Shown one piece after another: positions 23,201 to 35,200 of a stretch of 64,000 nucleotides of DNA. The notes beneath the pieces are model-generated. The model did no database searches. It worked only from the letters and a program-made list of their open reading frames with translations, and was not told the DNA's origin. Every line of letters begins with the position of its first letter. The first letter of the stretch is position 1. Position numbers and translations under genes: made by a program. The DNA comes from Rugalucina vietnamica (taxonomy: Eukaryota > Mollusca > Bivalvia > Lucinida > Lucinidae): assembly GCA_964017185.1 (NCBI GenBank), contig OZ024876.1, positions 36,384,406 through 36,448,405 of the forward strand, in the 5' to 3' direction.

Positions 23201-26200
23201 AGAAAGGTGATTATGAATCTATGAGAGCAGAAACTACAGTGATAAATGACTAGGCCAAAATCTTAGACAAAAAAGGCCAGGTCGACACTTTTATACTCGA
23301 TTTTGAAAAGGCTTTTGATACTCCTCCCCATGAACTCCTTAAAAGCAAATTGTTTAGCTATGGAATAGGTGGAACAACACTGAATTGGATAAATGCTTTG
23401 CTTTGTTTCCGACAACAAAGGGTAGTGGTTAATGGTATTAAATCGGATTGGGCTCCAGTTGTGTCGGGTGTCCCTCAGGGCACCGTTCTCGGCCCCTTGC
23501 TGTTTTCCTTGTATATAAATGACATCTCAGCAGACATTGAGTCTGAAATAAGACTCTTTGCTGATGATTGTGTTTGCTATCGTGAAATCAAGAATGAAGA
23601 GGATACATTGAAACTTCAGAGAGACATTGATCGTTTAGGCAGTTGGGCTAGGAAATGGGGAGTGAGATTTCAACCCGTCAAATGCAACATGATGCAGCTG
23701 ACAAATAAACGGTCTAGTAAGATACAGGCTAACTACACCCTTGAGGGCACTGTACTGGAAAACGTTGAAAGCATAAAATACCTGGGTATAACTATCACAA
23801 ATGATTTGAAATGGAATACTCATATTTCCAATGTCTGTACAAAGGCTAACAGAACTCTCGGATTCTTAAGGAGAAATTTGTATTCTTGTCCCCCAGATGT
23901 GAAAGAAGCAGCTTATAAAGGACTGGTGCGGCCGGTCTTGGAATATGGAAGCTCAGTTTGGGACCCTCACACTCATGGCCTCCAGGAAGAACTGGAAAAG
24001 TTACAAAATCGTGCGGCAAGGTTTGTGACGGGAAATTATGTTTTTGAAACTGAGAGCATGACTGGCATTTTAGGTCAACTGAAATGGGAATCTCTTAAGA
24101 AAAGGAGGAAGGATAGTAGACTTATATTGCTATACAAAGGTCTAAAGGGTAAAGCCAGAATACCCACAGATGACCTTAACCCAAAGAATAGGCGTTGTAG
24201 AAATCAACACTCTTTGGCTTTTCAGATACCTTCAGCTAGCAAAGAAGCGTACAAAAGTAGTTTCTTTCCACAGACTATCAGGGACTGGAATGACCTCCCT
24301 GATTCACTTATCTCCTCTGCTGAAATGTCTAATGACCGTGTGTCCAAGTTCGCTACACTCGTGCGTTCAAGGGACTAATTTTTCCCCCATCCGAACCCCC
24401 TGGTGAAATAATGTCATTTGGCGTGTCACCAGTAAACTATTCAGATTCAGATTCAGATTCAGACGAAACTGTAAAAATCGGCAACATTTTCCATAACGTT
24501 GGTAATATGTGGTCTAAAAAAGTTCTGTTGCAGCATTCATCATTATTTTCTACATAGCCATCACAGCCAAACGAAAAAGAAAAAAAATAATAAGAATAAG
24601 ATAATAAAAAAATGGCGACAAACAGAACTTCTTTTGTAGGTGACGTCGAAAAGATGTGATTGTGGCATTAAATATCATTGTCTTATGCGCTATCACCTAG
24701 ATTAAAGCCAAATCAATCTGCTACAAAAATGTTCGCTGCAAGCGATATTGCTGCTTACTTGACTGTTTTTCGCTGTAGCAAAATAGCTGCTTACTTGACC
24801 AATTTCGCTGCAGCAAATTGCCGATTACTGGACTGTATTTTGATGCAGCAAATTTAATTCTAACACTGCAAGCAAAATTGCCATTAACTTGACTGCTTTT
24901 GCTGTAGCAAAATTGCTGCTACATGTAACATGACCGATTCTGCTGCAGAAAAATTGCTGCTAACTTGACCTTTTTTGATGCAGCAAGCAAATTTGCTGCT
25001 AATTTGACCGAGCTGACCTTGTAGGAAAAATAAGTAAAATCAGCTGGTTCTCCGAATCGCTTTATTTTTTTCGAATGGTACTTTATTGACCTACTTCGGT
25101 CATGTACCATCAGTAAAGCAAAGAGTTGTTGACAAAAATAGAGGCATTGGCTAACTATGGTTATATTTTAGAAACAAAATGTTTATGTTTTTGTGTGTCT
25201 ACCATACACTTCACCTATTTTGAAATCATTCAGGTGAAACACAGGTATAGCACAAAGACAACAAGCATAGTCACCTTTACTTCAATTATACATTGTCAGC
25301 TCTGGGACCCTTTCTCAACAATGAAATCATCCAAGGCTGGGCTTAGCTAAGCCCTGCCCTGCACATTGAAAAAAATCCAAGTATATAAATGTTAATGCCA
25401 ACAATTGTTGGCATTTTGACATTAATGAGCAGAATAAATTTTAGTCTCAGCTGAGCATGAAAAAGTTATATAACCTTGGGGCCAGGTATCATCATAAAAT
25501 GTACTAATGATATCATAATTGAGCCGCGATGCGAGAAAACCGGTCTTCGGGGTTTCTGACCAGGTCGGACACAAACCGGCCTGTACAGTCACAGAATTAT
25601 GCTTGAGATTTTGGCTTTATGAAGAAGAGGAATTGTACTATCCGTTTATCGAAAACAAAGGCGCTGATCAGCTGTGCAGTTTCTGTTTATAAATCAATTG
25701 TAAATTTCATGATCTAGTTAGGTATCAAAATCAAGACGTATCGAGTGCATTGTCATCTTAAAAATAACATTCAGTTTTACACATCCATCATTCATTGTCT
25801 CATCATCTTGATGATTGAACTTAACAACAATCTCATATGACTGATTTAATAATAAAACTTACATAAACATCCAATATACAAGTAAAAAATATGACTGATC
25901 TAAAAATAAAACTTATACTTACCATATGTCCAATATATAAGTTAAAAAAAGCAAACAAAAAAACAAACAAACAAACAAACTTTGGGACAAGAACCGAGGC
26001 GGTACCCACAATCTATGTTTTGGACCAAGAAAATAAGAAAAAATAGGTATACACCTACATACCCCAGTTATACTATATACAAAACTGGCGTTTACGGGAG
26101 TATTCATTGCACGGACATCTTTTCCTGATGAAATATTAGATATTTTTTTTTTTTTTGTAGGAAAGTGGTGCATTCGTATATGGTGCAATGAGTTTTACAG

Positions 26201-29200
26201 ACAAATTGTCCAATGGAGCAGCTATTTGGGTGATACAATATTTTCACCCGTGCATGTAAGTCTCTTTTTTGTCATTTTTTAATTGAAAATATTCAATATA
26301 CAGCTAAAAGCTGAAACCAATAATTACTTCCCCTACTTAGGGTCAGTGAAATGAGCCACGACGTGAGAAAAACCGGTGTTCGGGGTTTCCGACCTGGTCT
26401 GACACAAACCGGTCTGTGTAGCTACAGAAGAGGAATAGATGCTTGAAATTTCGGATATAGGAAGAAGAGGAATTGTACTATCCGTGTAGCGATAACGGCG
26501 CTGATCAGCTTCGCAGTTAATGCGAAGCTGATATGCGTCTATGTTGTCTCATAGGCATAAATCTGGTTTTCTTACGACGCGGCTCAAATACGAATTGCAT
26601 TTTGTTCCATGTAAATTCACTCGCTGACAATTTAATATAATCAAAAGTTTGTGCTTCCAGGATAGTTTCACCGCTGGTCTGCCGCGAGTCAGCTAGGTAC
26701 TTGAAAACCTTTTGCATAATTGTATAAAATGATGGTACTTATTCGCCAAAACTCCCTTGCATGCTGATGACTCTGAATCAAACCAAATTGGTTAAGTGTT
26801 CCAAATGAATAAGAAAGAAAAATCAAAACGTAGATCTACTTTAACACTTTGTTTTAGGTGGGGGTGGGGGTCTTGTTTGAAAATCAGTTTCAGACAAGAC
26901 CCTCCCCCCACCCCCACCTAAATCCTTGTAAAACAATTGTGTAGCATAGTATTTCCATTGCTATAATTTTACGGGGGCCGCCCTATAATGGCTTTGATAT
27001 ATAATTTTTACGGGGGCCGCCCTATAATGGCTTTGATATATTATAAAATTATATATCAAAGCCATTACAGGGCGGCCCCCGTGGCCGAGTGGTTAAGGTC
27101 GCTGACTTCAGTGCTCTTGATCATTCGATCATCTCAACTATGTGGGTTCGCGCCTCGCACGTAGCACGAATTCATATGTGAGACAAGCCATGTTCTGCTT
27201 GCGGGTGTGTCAGGTGTTTTTTCCCCGGGTACTCCGGTTTTTTAAACGGTTTTCGCCCCACCTACCGATTGATTCGTCTCGATATGATATATTATAAAAT
27301 TGTATGCATATAAAATATATACATACTGTATAGAATAGAGAACCTTGCAAGTCATGCCCGAATGTTAAATGTAATACCCATATAAATCCAAGTACATAAC
27401 TTTATACTTGTTTTACATGTGCTTGTTTTACATTTAAAAGATCAAATGATATACTTAGGGAATTAAAATACGCAACACATTACATTTCAATTTTTACGTA
27501 TGTATTTGATGTTTTGATAAAATCCTTTTATGAAATGACCTACTGACTACTTTTTGCACGTAATGAAATGAGGAAACGTCATTTTATTGACAAAATTAAC
27601 GACAAAACTTCAAAAACTATGAAAAACGCAAATTGTGACGTAAACGTCGGGGCGAAGGTGAAGATGCCAAATTCTTTGCATGTGTGTTACGTGACGTCGA
27701 CTTGATAATGTGCAATAAAGGCTAACATCATTGTATACTTAGGTGCCGTCCCATGTTGCGTTAAATCGTATTAACGGAATGCTGAAGTTAACAATAACGA
27801 AGAATGTGTTGTTAACGTCATTTAAATTATTCGATTTTGGTCATTTGTACCTAAACGGTGTATATCGAACCGACATACGACACGACGTGCGTTTTAATCA
27901 ACAATATTTACATTTTTATTGCAATCGCCCTAGATGAAAGTATCTTTCTTGATGTTCTTCATTTCCCAATGAAAAACATTAAGTCACGTGATAAAGAGGC
28001 CACGCCTATGGGCGGGGTGACGTCAAAACCCATCCAGTGACGTTGTTTGTTTACTCTTGTTATCGTGACGTCGGTCACGTATCGCCATGACATTAGGCGC
28101 GAAAATTTGACGTTTTGGCTGTTCCAAAATTACGTTAAGTCGGATTTAATGTCAAATAACATGAAACTGAACGGTGATATGCGCAATTGAAAATCTGTTA
28201 CTTGATTGATAATATAAAATGTAAATATAAGTATTGAAATTCAGATTTTAGCTTTCACTGGATGATGAAAAACATTAGCTGTTTTAATGTCTCCGAGAAG
28301 CCCTTCGGGCTTCACAAACATTAAAACAGCCTAATGTTTTTCATCATCCAGTGAAAGCTAAAATCTGAATTTCAATCCTTAAGTGACGTCACATGCACCG
28401 TAGAAATAGGTCATCGGAGCGGTTGTTTTGACGTTTGTTTGTAAAGAAGCGAAACGGATTATATGCTTTGAGTCAACACTCGATTTACGCACTGTATTCA
28501 AACGTTTGGCAATTGATCATTTTGAAATCCGAAAATTTGAAAAACATAATGGGAGTCATTAAAATGCAGGATGTTGGATTTTGACGGTATTAAGGACGTT
28601 TTATTGACCTCTAAAGTTCAAAGGTCATAATGTTTACATAAATAATCATTTTATTGAATATAACGCATACCGAAGGAAATTTAAGGATGTTCGCTGCTAA
28701 CATTTGACATTTCGGAACTTCCGGTTTTTCTTTTGTTGAATATCTCGTAAACGGTTGCAGATATTATTCTAATATTTTATATTTGGATACATATTGATGA
28801 TATGCATTGAATGAGCCATGAAATTTGTCAATTTAAGAAACTTCATTTTTTCACCCCATTTTCTGCAACATTTCAGAAAATTTTAGTTGTCAGTAAAATT
28901 TAGGGGGTAGGGTAGATTAAACTTGAATATTACACATCTTCAAATTAATTGCACTAGTTCGATGTTTATTTTAGCTGCAGTATATGTGTACATGGTCTTC
29001 TAAGTCAGTCTTTGGGCCTTTGGTGTGCTTGTTATAAAATTTTAGGTGTTTTTATGAAATGGGCTGTAAGAAACAAAACAGCCGCAAAAAGGCTGAAAAC
29101 ACTACCCTATATATTTCTTTCTTTTATTCTAACAATATTACCAAGTTCTATGTTGTGTGAAAATACAAGAAAAAGTTTGAATCAACAAATATGGGTTTGT

Positions 29201-32200
29201 CACATTTCAAAATATTGCTATTTTCCGACTTTTCAAGTATGGGGGTAGGGTTGGAAAAGGAATCGTAAAATTTTGTCATCCACTTCAAGTTGCAAATTTT
29301 TCTTTGCTTTTGGTCCAAAATAGTCTGCGATACGTAAATACTATGACTTTTGAAAGCATTCTAAGTATATGTTTGTTCAAGACAGGTATGTTTCAAAGAA
29401 TTAAAAAATAAATTAATTTTACTAAATTTAAAACATGGTGCCCAGAGGTCTCATTCAGAGGCCTATAGCTTGAAAAAAATGCACACTGCCCTATATTTAT
29501 TTTGTTATCAAATGTCTTGTGTTGTATTTTGGAATCAAAAAAGAGGGGTTAGAAAAAAAGTTTGAATACTTTTTCATTGGCAGCGAACATCCTTAACTGG
29601 CTTTTGACTCATTTTTTTGATTGACGTTGGTGACGTTAAACGTCCCATAACATAACCAAATGTTACCAACTGATCAATGGTTACATCTGCAATCACTTTT
29701 ATGGGGTTTTGAAACAAAATATTGGTTTTGGTTTCAAATTTGACATTTACTGATCATGGTAACAGGTTGTGCTAAAGTAGGTCAGTGTGGTTACGCGTAC
29801 GCCATTAAGCATACGTAACCGACATTGTGGCTCAATCTGTTGCAATTTTACGTTTAGATATTGCTTTCATATAATAAGATCAGTAACACCACATACTTGC
29901 ATTACAACGCATGCTTTTATTTACCCAAAGTGTTTGTTGCGTTTCTTTATTCCTTAAGTATATTAAAACTAATAATAGAATGAATTTATAAAAACTAAGA
30001 TCATTCTATCATTGAAAATGTGATGAAAAATCACATTACGAAAACATGCCTATATAATATTAGATTTTTTATGTAAGGTGTAAAAAATGAATAAATTCTG
30101 TCAAAACTGTTGATAGTTTTCTTGTTTTGTTCATCCTTGATAGAACCGCCTCGCCGAGTACCACAATCTATGTTTTGGAACAAAATAAGAAACAAAAAAT
30201 GCTCAAATTTCTTTGTCACAACAAGCATAAGATTTCCACCTTGGACAAAAAGAGTTGCATCTCAAAACAGTGGCCAATCTATTCGATTGTTATCATTTTC
30301 AGCAGTACTTTTCAGTGTCTTATAAATTAATTCCCAACATGTAATTTCAGAGACTGTTGTCCGAAGTGTGTGGAATACTACAGGCAGATAGTCACTTTCG
30401 TACCTGGTGGCTTCGCCCTGCTGGCTGTGGTCGCACTGGCTACACTCATACCACAAACACTGGGTACCAGGAGAAAGAAAGGTATGAAATGAGAAAACCA
30501 TGGCTATGAGATTTGCGATCTGTTCTGACACAAGTTCAGCTGTGCAGTCACAGAAGAAGGTACAAGTAGGCAAAGATCAGGAAAAGGCGCAATCAGAAAA
30601 AGATTCCCACTCCAAAGACCGAGGTGGAAAAAAACCAAACTAACAATCAGGTACTTATACCATGAAAACATTTCGTAAGCCGAATGAGCAGCTATTTTCC
30701 CAATAGGTGGCCACTCAGTTACATTAACTATACTAAAAATATGAAAACATACATAAGGCGCCAACAGCACAAAAATATTTTAAACACCAAGACATAAAAC
30801 AAAAAGAACCACCACAGAAGTATCGACTTGGAACGATCAGTAACACAAAGTTACTGGCGGGTTTAAATCGATTTTACATGGCCGTAACCTCACCCTCAGC
30901 TTCTGCAGTGGTTCATAACATTTAGTTAATTCTTCGGTCCTCGTGGTGAATCTGTAACTAGTCAATGAATCATCAAGAACAAACAAATAAATCATGATAA
31001 ACATCCTGATGAATCAAAAACCAGGACTCACAGATTCTGTAAGCTGCCCGACGACGGAGATCCCTGGGTGCCGAATAACTTACTAACTCCGGAGCAAAAG
31101 AAAAACATCAGTTGGACCCCGGTGGGCCAAGCAACAGACAAGAAGCTCCGGCCCCAACCAACTAAAATGAATAGCTTTATGGCGGGGCCATCATAGAGTC
31201 TGACGCCCGACCCACTGCAATTAAAGAATTTCAGCATAGTTATCAACCGTGATTGGGTTAAAAACTAAGCATGCAGACTGTCGCATAACATTCAAGTTAT
31301 AACCTATACGTCTGTAACGTGTTATGATTTTTCTAAACTGAAAAGAAAAATCATTACTTCCTATAAGTTTCTTAAATTTGTAAACCAAGCGGCTAGAAGT
31401 TCGAAATCTTGGATTTTAATAATAAGTTGAGGAGTGTAAATATATATATATTTGTACTGTCCGTGAGGCGGAAATAAAGTTGTTTGCGCATATGCAGAAA
31501 TCCGATTTTCTCATGTCGCGGCTTTTTCATATTTAGTGTCATCGGGATTAGATGTAAAATTCTTTTCCCTGTTTCCCTGTTTTCACCTCGACAAAATGTC
31601 ATGTACATGTATAGTCCCAGGGGATACATCATCTAATTATAAACATGCTTATATGAATATAAATCGTTACTTTCATAATTATCGTTTGTGTGATGTTCAA
31701 TGTATAATATTTGACAAAGCAGAAGGAATTCATTCTTATAAATAATTATATTTATTTTTGCGTGTACATGTATTAGAGATACGCCAATCTTTAAAAGATC
31801 AGTTTTATCAAAGAAATTTAAGACATATTCTTAATGTGGTTTTCAGTTTCCCTTGTGTTACAAAAGGTAGTGTAATTATTTTTTCTCCGTGTACACCTTT
31901 CCCCAAGAGCTTGATTAGTTGTACACGTACAAATGTTAGATAACAACAGAGTAGTAAACGTAACAACACAACCAGAGTGTCACTTTAACGAAACATTGTT
32001 GCATTAATAGGACATGTTTTTATTCGTAAAAAAGGACATAATGCATGCAGTTTTGGTATTTACCCCATACTTCGCCAGTTTCATGTATACGGGTCATTAT
32101 CAAAAAAAGGAGCAATCCAGAAAGGCAAAACGAAAAAGATTAATTGTCCATTTTTTCTTTTTCAATGTGATAGTTTTATTAACAGGAGCATATAGAATAT

Positions 32201-35200
32201 AGAAATAAAATATGCCGAATTTAACTGAACAAATAGTGCACCAGCATTAATTAATTGTATGGTACCCTTGAAAAAATATCAGTGCTGTCACGAACAAACT
32301 TTCTTGCGTAAAACGCTAATTTGATAAGACTTCCCCAATCTGTATGAGGGGGGATATATAACTTGTCACGAACAATAGTTCACACAAACCCAAAATACTT
32401 TCAATGATTTAACGAGGAAGAGATCTTCAATGAAAATACACATACTGTGATTTGTTCTGTTTCTGAAACGCTTTATTTTTGTAGACATTATCTTGTAGGA
32501 TTAAACCAAAAATAAGTTCTGCTAAACGTTTACTATTTCAGTATAGAATCATTACATACCAAAAGCAATTACTTTTATATGATGCGTTTTGTGTATTTTA
32601 AATAATTATGACCGTGACAGTACTGATAACGTGACAGCACTGATGTTTTCGTGACAGCACTGATAATTATCCGATCTCGCCTTTTTCATTCCAATGTGTG
32701 CGGAAATGATTAATTTCTGTCCATTTACCGATGAGCTTAGGGGCAGTGACTCACTTAAGGTCGCAACCAACGAAGCCGCGGCTGATGCTCTAACCAGGGA
32801 CACGTTTGCGTAGATCCAATGCTCTAACAAAGCACGTTTGCTTTAAGCAAACCAAACGCGAACTGGGGATTACTAGAATAGAACACTCTTGATTTTAGGA
32901 AGCTGGAAGCAAGGAAAAGATTTTTAGGGAGCTAGGGAGAAAGGTCATTTTACTTTTACTGAGCTTAGAGCTAATACCCCCTTGGATGGGCCTCAAATTT
33001 AGGTTAACTTGCAGCTGAGCTGCACATTTGCTTTCACATAATTCCCATTTTATCCCACTTTTATGTAGTGACGTATACAGGGTAAAATGGGGGTATACAA
33101 TGTTACTTCTTTTTGTTAGCTCACCTGAGCCGTAAGGCTCACAAGGTGAGCTTATAGGATGACCATGATCCGGCGTCCGTCCGTAGCCCGTCGTCCGTCG
33201 TCGTCGTCCACCATTTTCAAAGATCTTCTCCTCTGAAACCGCTTGGCCAATCAAAGCCAAATTTTATATAAAGCATCTATAGGAAGGGGAACCAATATGT
33301 ATATAAATAATCCAGGTCACATGACCAAGATGGCTGCCATGCCCATATATGGTAAAAACCTTTAAAAATCTTCATCTCCAGAACCCAAAGGCCTAGGATC
33401 TTGAAACTTGGCATGTAGCATAAGAAACACAAGGTCCACAATGTGTATATAACTCATGGCCCTGTGATGACCTTGACCTATTTTACGGCAAGGTCAACAT
33501 ACGTTGCCAATGCATTTGAATGGGGAAAACTTTTAAAATGTCATTTAAAGTGAAAGTCTTGCAGGAAATGGGCAGTAGGACTGAATATTAATGATTCTGA
33601 AAACAAATGGGCCCCAGGGGCTCATATGCCCCCACCCCGGGGCAATATACATGTATATCTTCATAATATTCAAACATCTTCTCCTCTGAAACTGCTTGGC
33701 CAATCAAAGCCAAATTTTATGTGAAGCATCTATAGGATATGGTAATCAATGTGTATATAAATAATCCAGGTCACATGACCAAGATGGCTGCCATGCCCAT
33801 ATATGGTAAAAACCCTTCAAAAATCTTCTTCTCCAGAACAGGTTGACCGATTTCAATGAAACTTGGCATGAAGTATCGATGACTCAAGTACTACAATGTG
33901 TATATAAATCATGACCCTGTGTTGACCATGACCTATTTTACCGCAAGGTCAACATAGGTCGCCAATGCATTTGAATGGGGAAAACTTTTGAAATGTCAAT
34001 TAAAGTGAAAGTCTTGCAGGAAATGCACAGAAGGACTGAATATTATATGATTCTGAAAAAGATTGGTCCCCAGGAGCTCATATGCCCCCACCCTGTGGCA
34101 GTATACATGTTTATTTCCATAATATTCAAACATCTCCTCTGAAACCACTTGGCCAATCAAAGCCAAATTTTATGAGAAGCATCTATAGGATGGGGTAACC
34201 AATGTGTATATAAATAATCCATGTCACATGACCAAGATGGCCGCCATGCCCATATATGGTAAAAACCCTTCAAAAATCTTCTCCGGAGAAACCAGTGGAC
34301 TGATTTCAAAGATACTTGGCATGAAGCATTGATGGCTAAAGTACTACAATGTGTATATAAATCATGACCCTGTGGTGACCTTGACCTATTTGACGACAAG
34401 GTCAACATAGATTGCCAATGCATTTGAATGGGGGAAAACTGTTATCATGTCATTTAAAGGGAATAAATAAAATAGAAATTGGCAAATGGACAGAATATTG
34501 ATTATTCTGAAAACAAATGGCCCAAGGGCTTCATCTGCCCCTGCACTGGGGCTAAATACCATAATATTCAAACATGTTTATTGGCATATGTAGCAGATCT
34601 CAGGTGAGCGTTTACAGGACAATTGGTCCTGTGGTTTTTCTTAAATTTGACCCTAGGCGGTTCTTACGTGTACACAATCAGATATATTTTTTCTTCGATT
34701 TTTAAAGCTAAAAAATCTCTGTATATTGTATGGGTAACACATTTTCGGAATGGTATGCAACATACAAACACACTGAAAGACACATGCGTCAGAGAAGGTT
34801 AAAATTTTCGTATTTTCATGTACCATTGACCCCTAGTGTGTATATTACAGGGTCCCTTTTTTCGAGGTGTATGAATTTGGTAGGTTTTACGGCACATCCG
34901 TACCAGCATTACCCCGAGTTGCCCCTCCCACCCCTCGAGGAAAGGGATGGCGTTTTAAACAAAAAGGCGATTTTTCCGTATAAAGTGGGGGCTTAAAATG
35001 TCTTCTTTTTTTTAACTGAAAAGGGGTAATCTAATTTGGAATGGACTGCAAAAAGGGCATTTAACTGGCTAAATATCATTATGGGAGTACCACCCCCGGG
35101 GGCTAATTGTATACCGTGGTCGACGAAGCGTTTTGTATCACCCACACACCTCAAATGATTTTCAAAGCGATATAAATTGGCCACTCCTGGCTGCTGCTGG

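Larger units (their letters stand above)
22178..24462 (+). mobile_element. CR1/L2-like LINE with internal deletion
   Basis: Endonuclease, RT and 3' end are present. The 3' terminus is four ATTCAG units (24439-24462), typical of CR1/L2 tails. The 5' limit is not clear. Frame breaks: an A-run slip at about 22475 and an indel near 22722. Next to these, a TAG at 23251 replaces the expected tryptophan. Between 23225 and 23240 the RT finger region is missing, so the endonuclease domain runs straight into the palm. The copy is dead. Confidence 0.88.
21211..25479. mobile_element. 4.3-kb foldback element filling most of MFSD12 intron 7
   Basis: The ends AGAGGTTATT and TATATAACCTTGG are inverted, and GGCCA flanks both (21206-21210, 25480-25484). 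Further inside, GATTTTTTTCAATGTGCAGG (21360) pairs with CCTGCACATTGAAAAAAATC (25358). CAGCTCAGTCAAGTTAGCAG (21927) pairs with the GCTGCTAATTTGACCGAGCT region at 24990. A CR1-like LINE lies between the arms. No transposase is seen. Confidence 0.65.

Noticed and set aside
27067-27160. Leu/Ser-like tRNA gene
   Set aside because: It has A- and B-box-like strings, but the body continues as a SINE, its leader is duplicated in inverted form next to it, and the acceptor arms do not pair convincingly.
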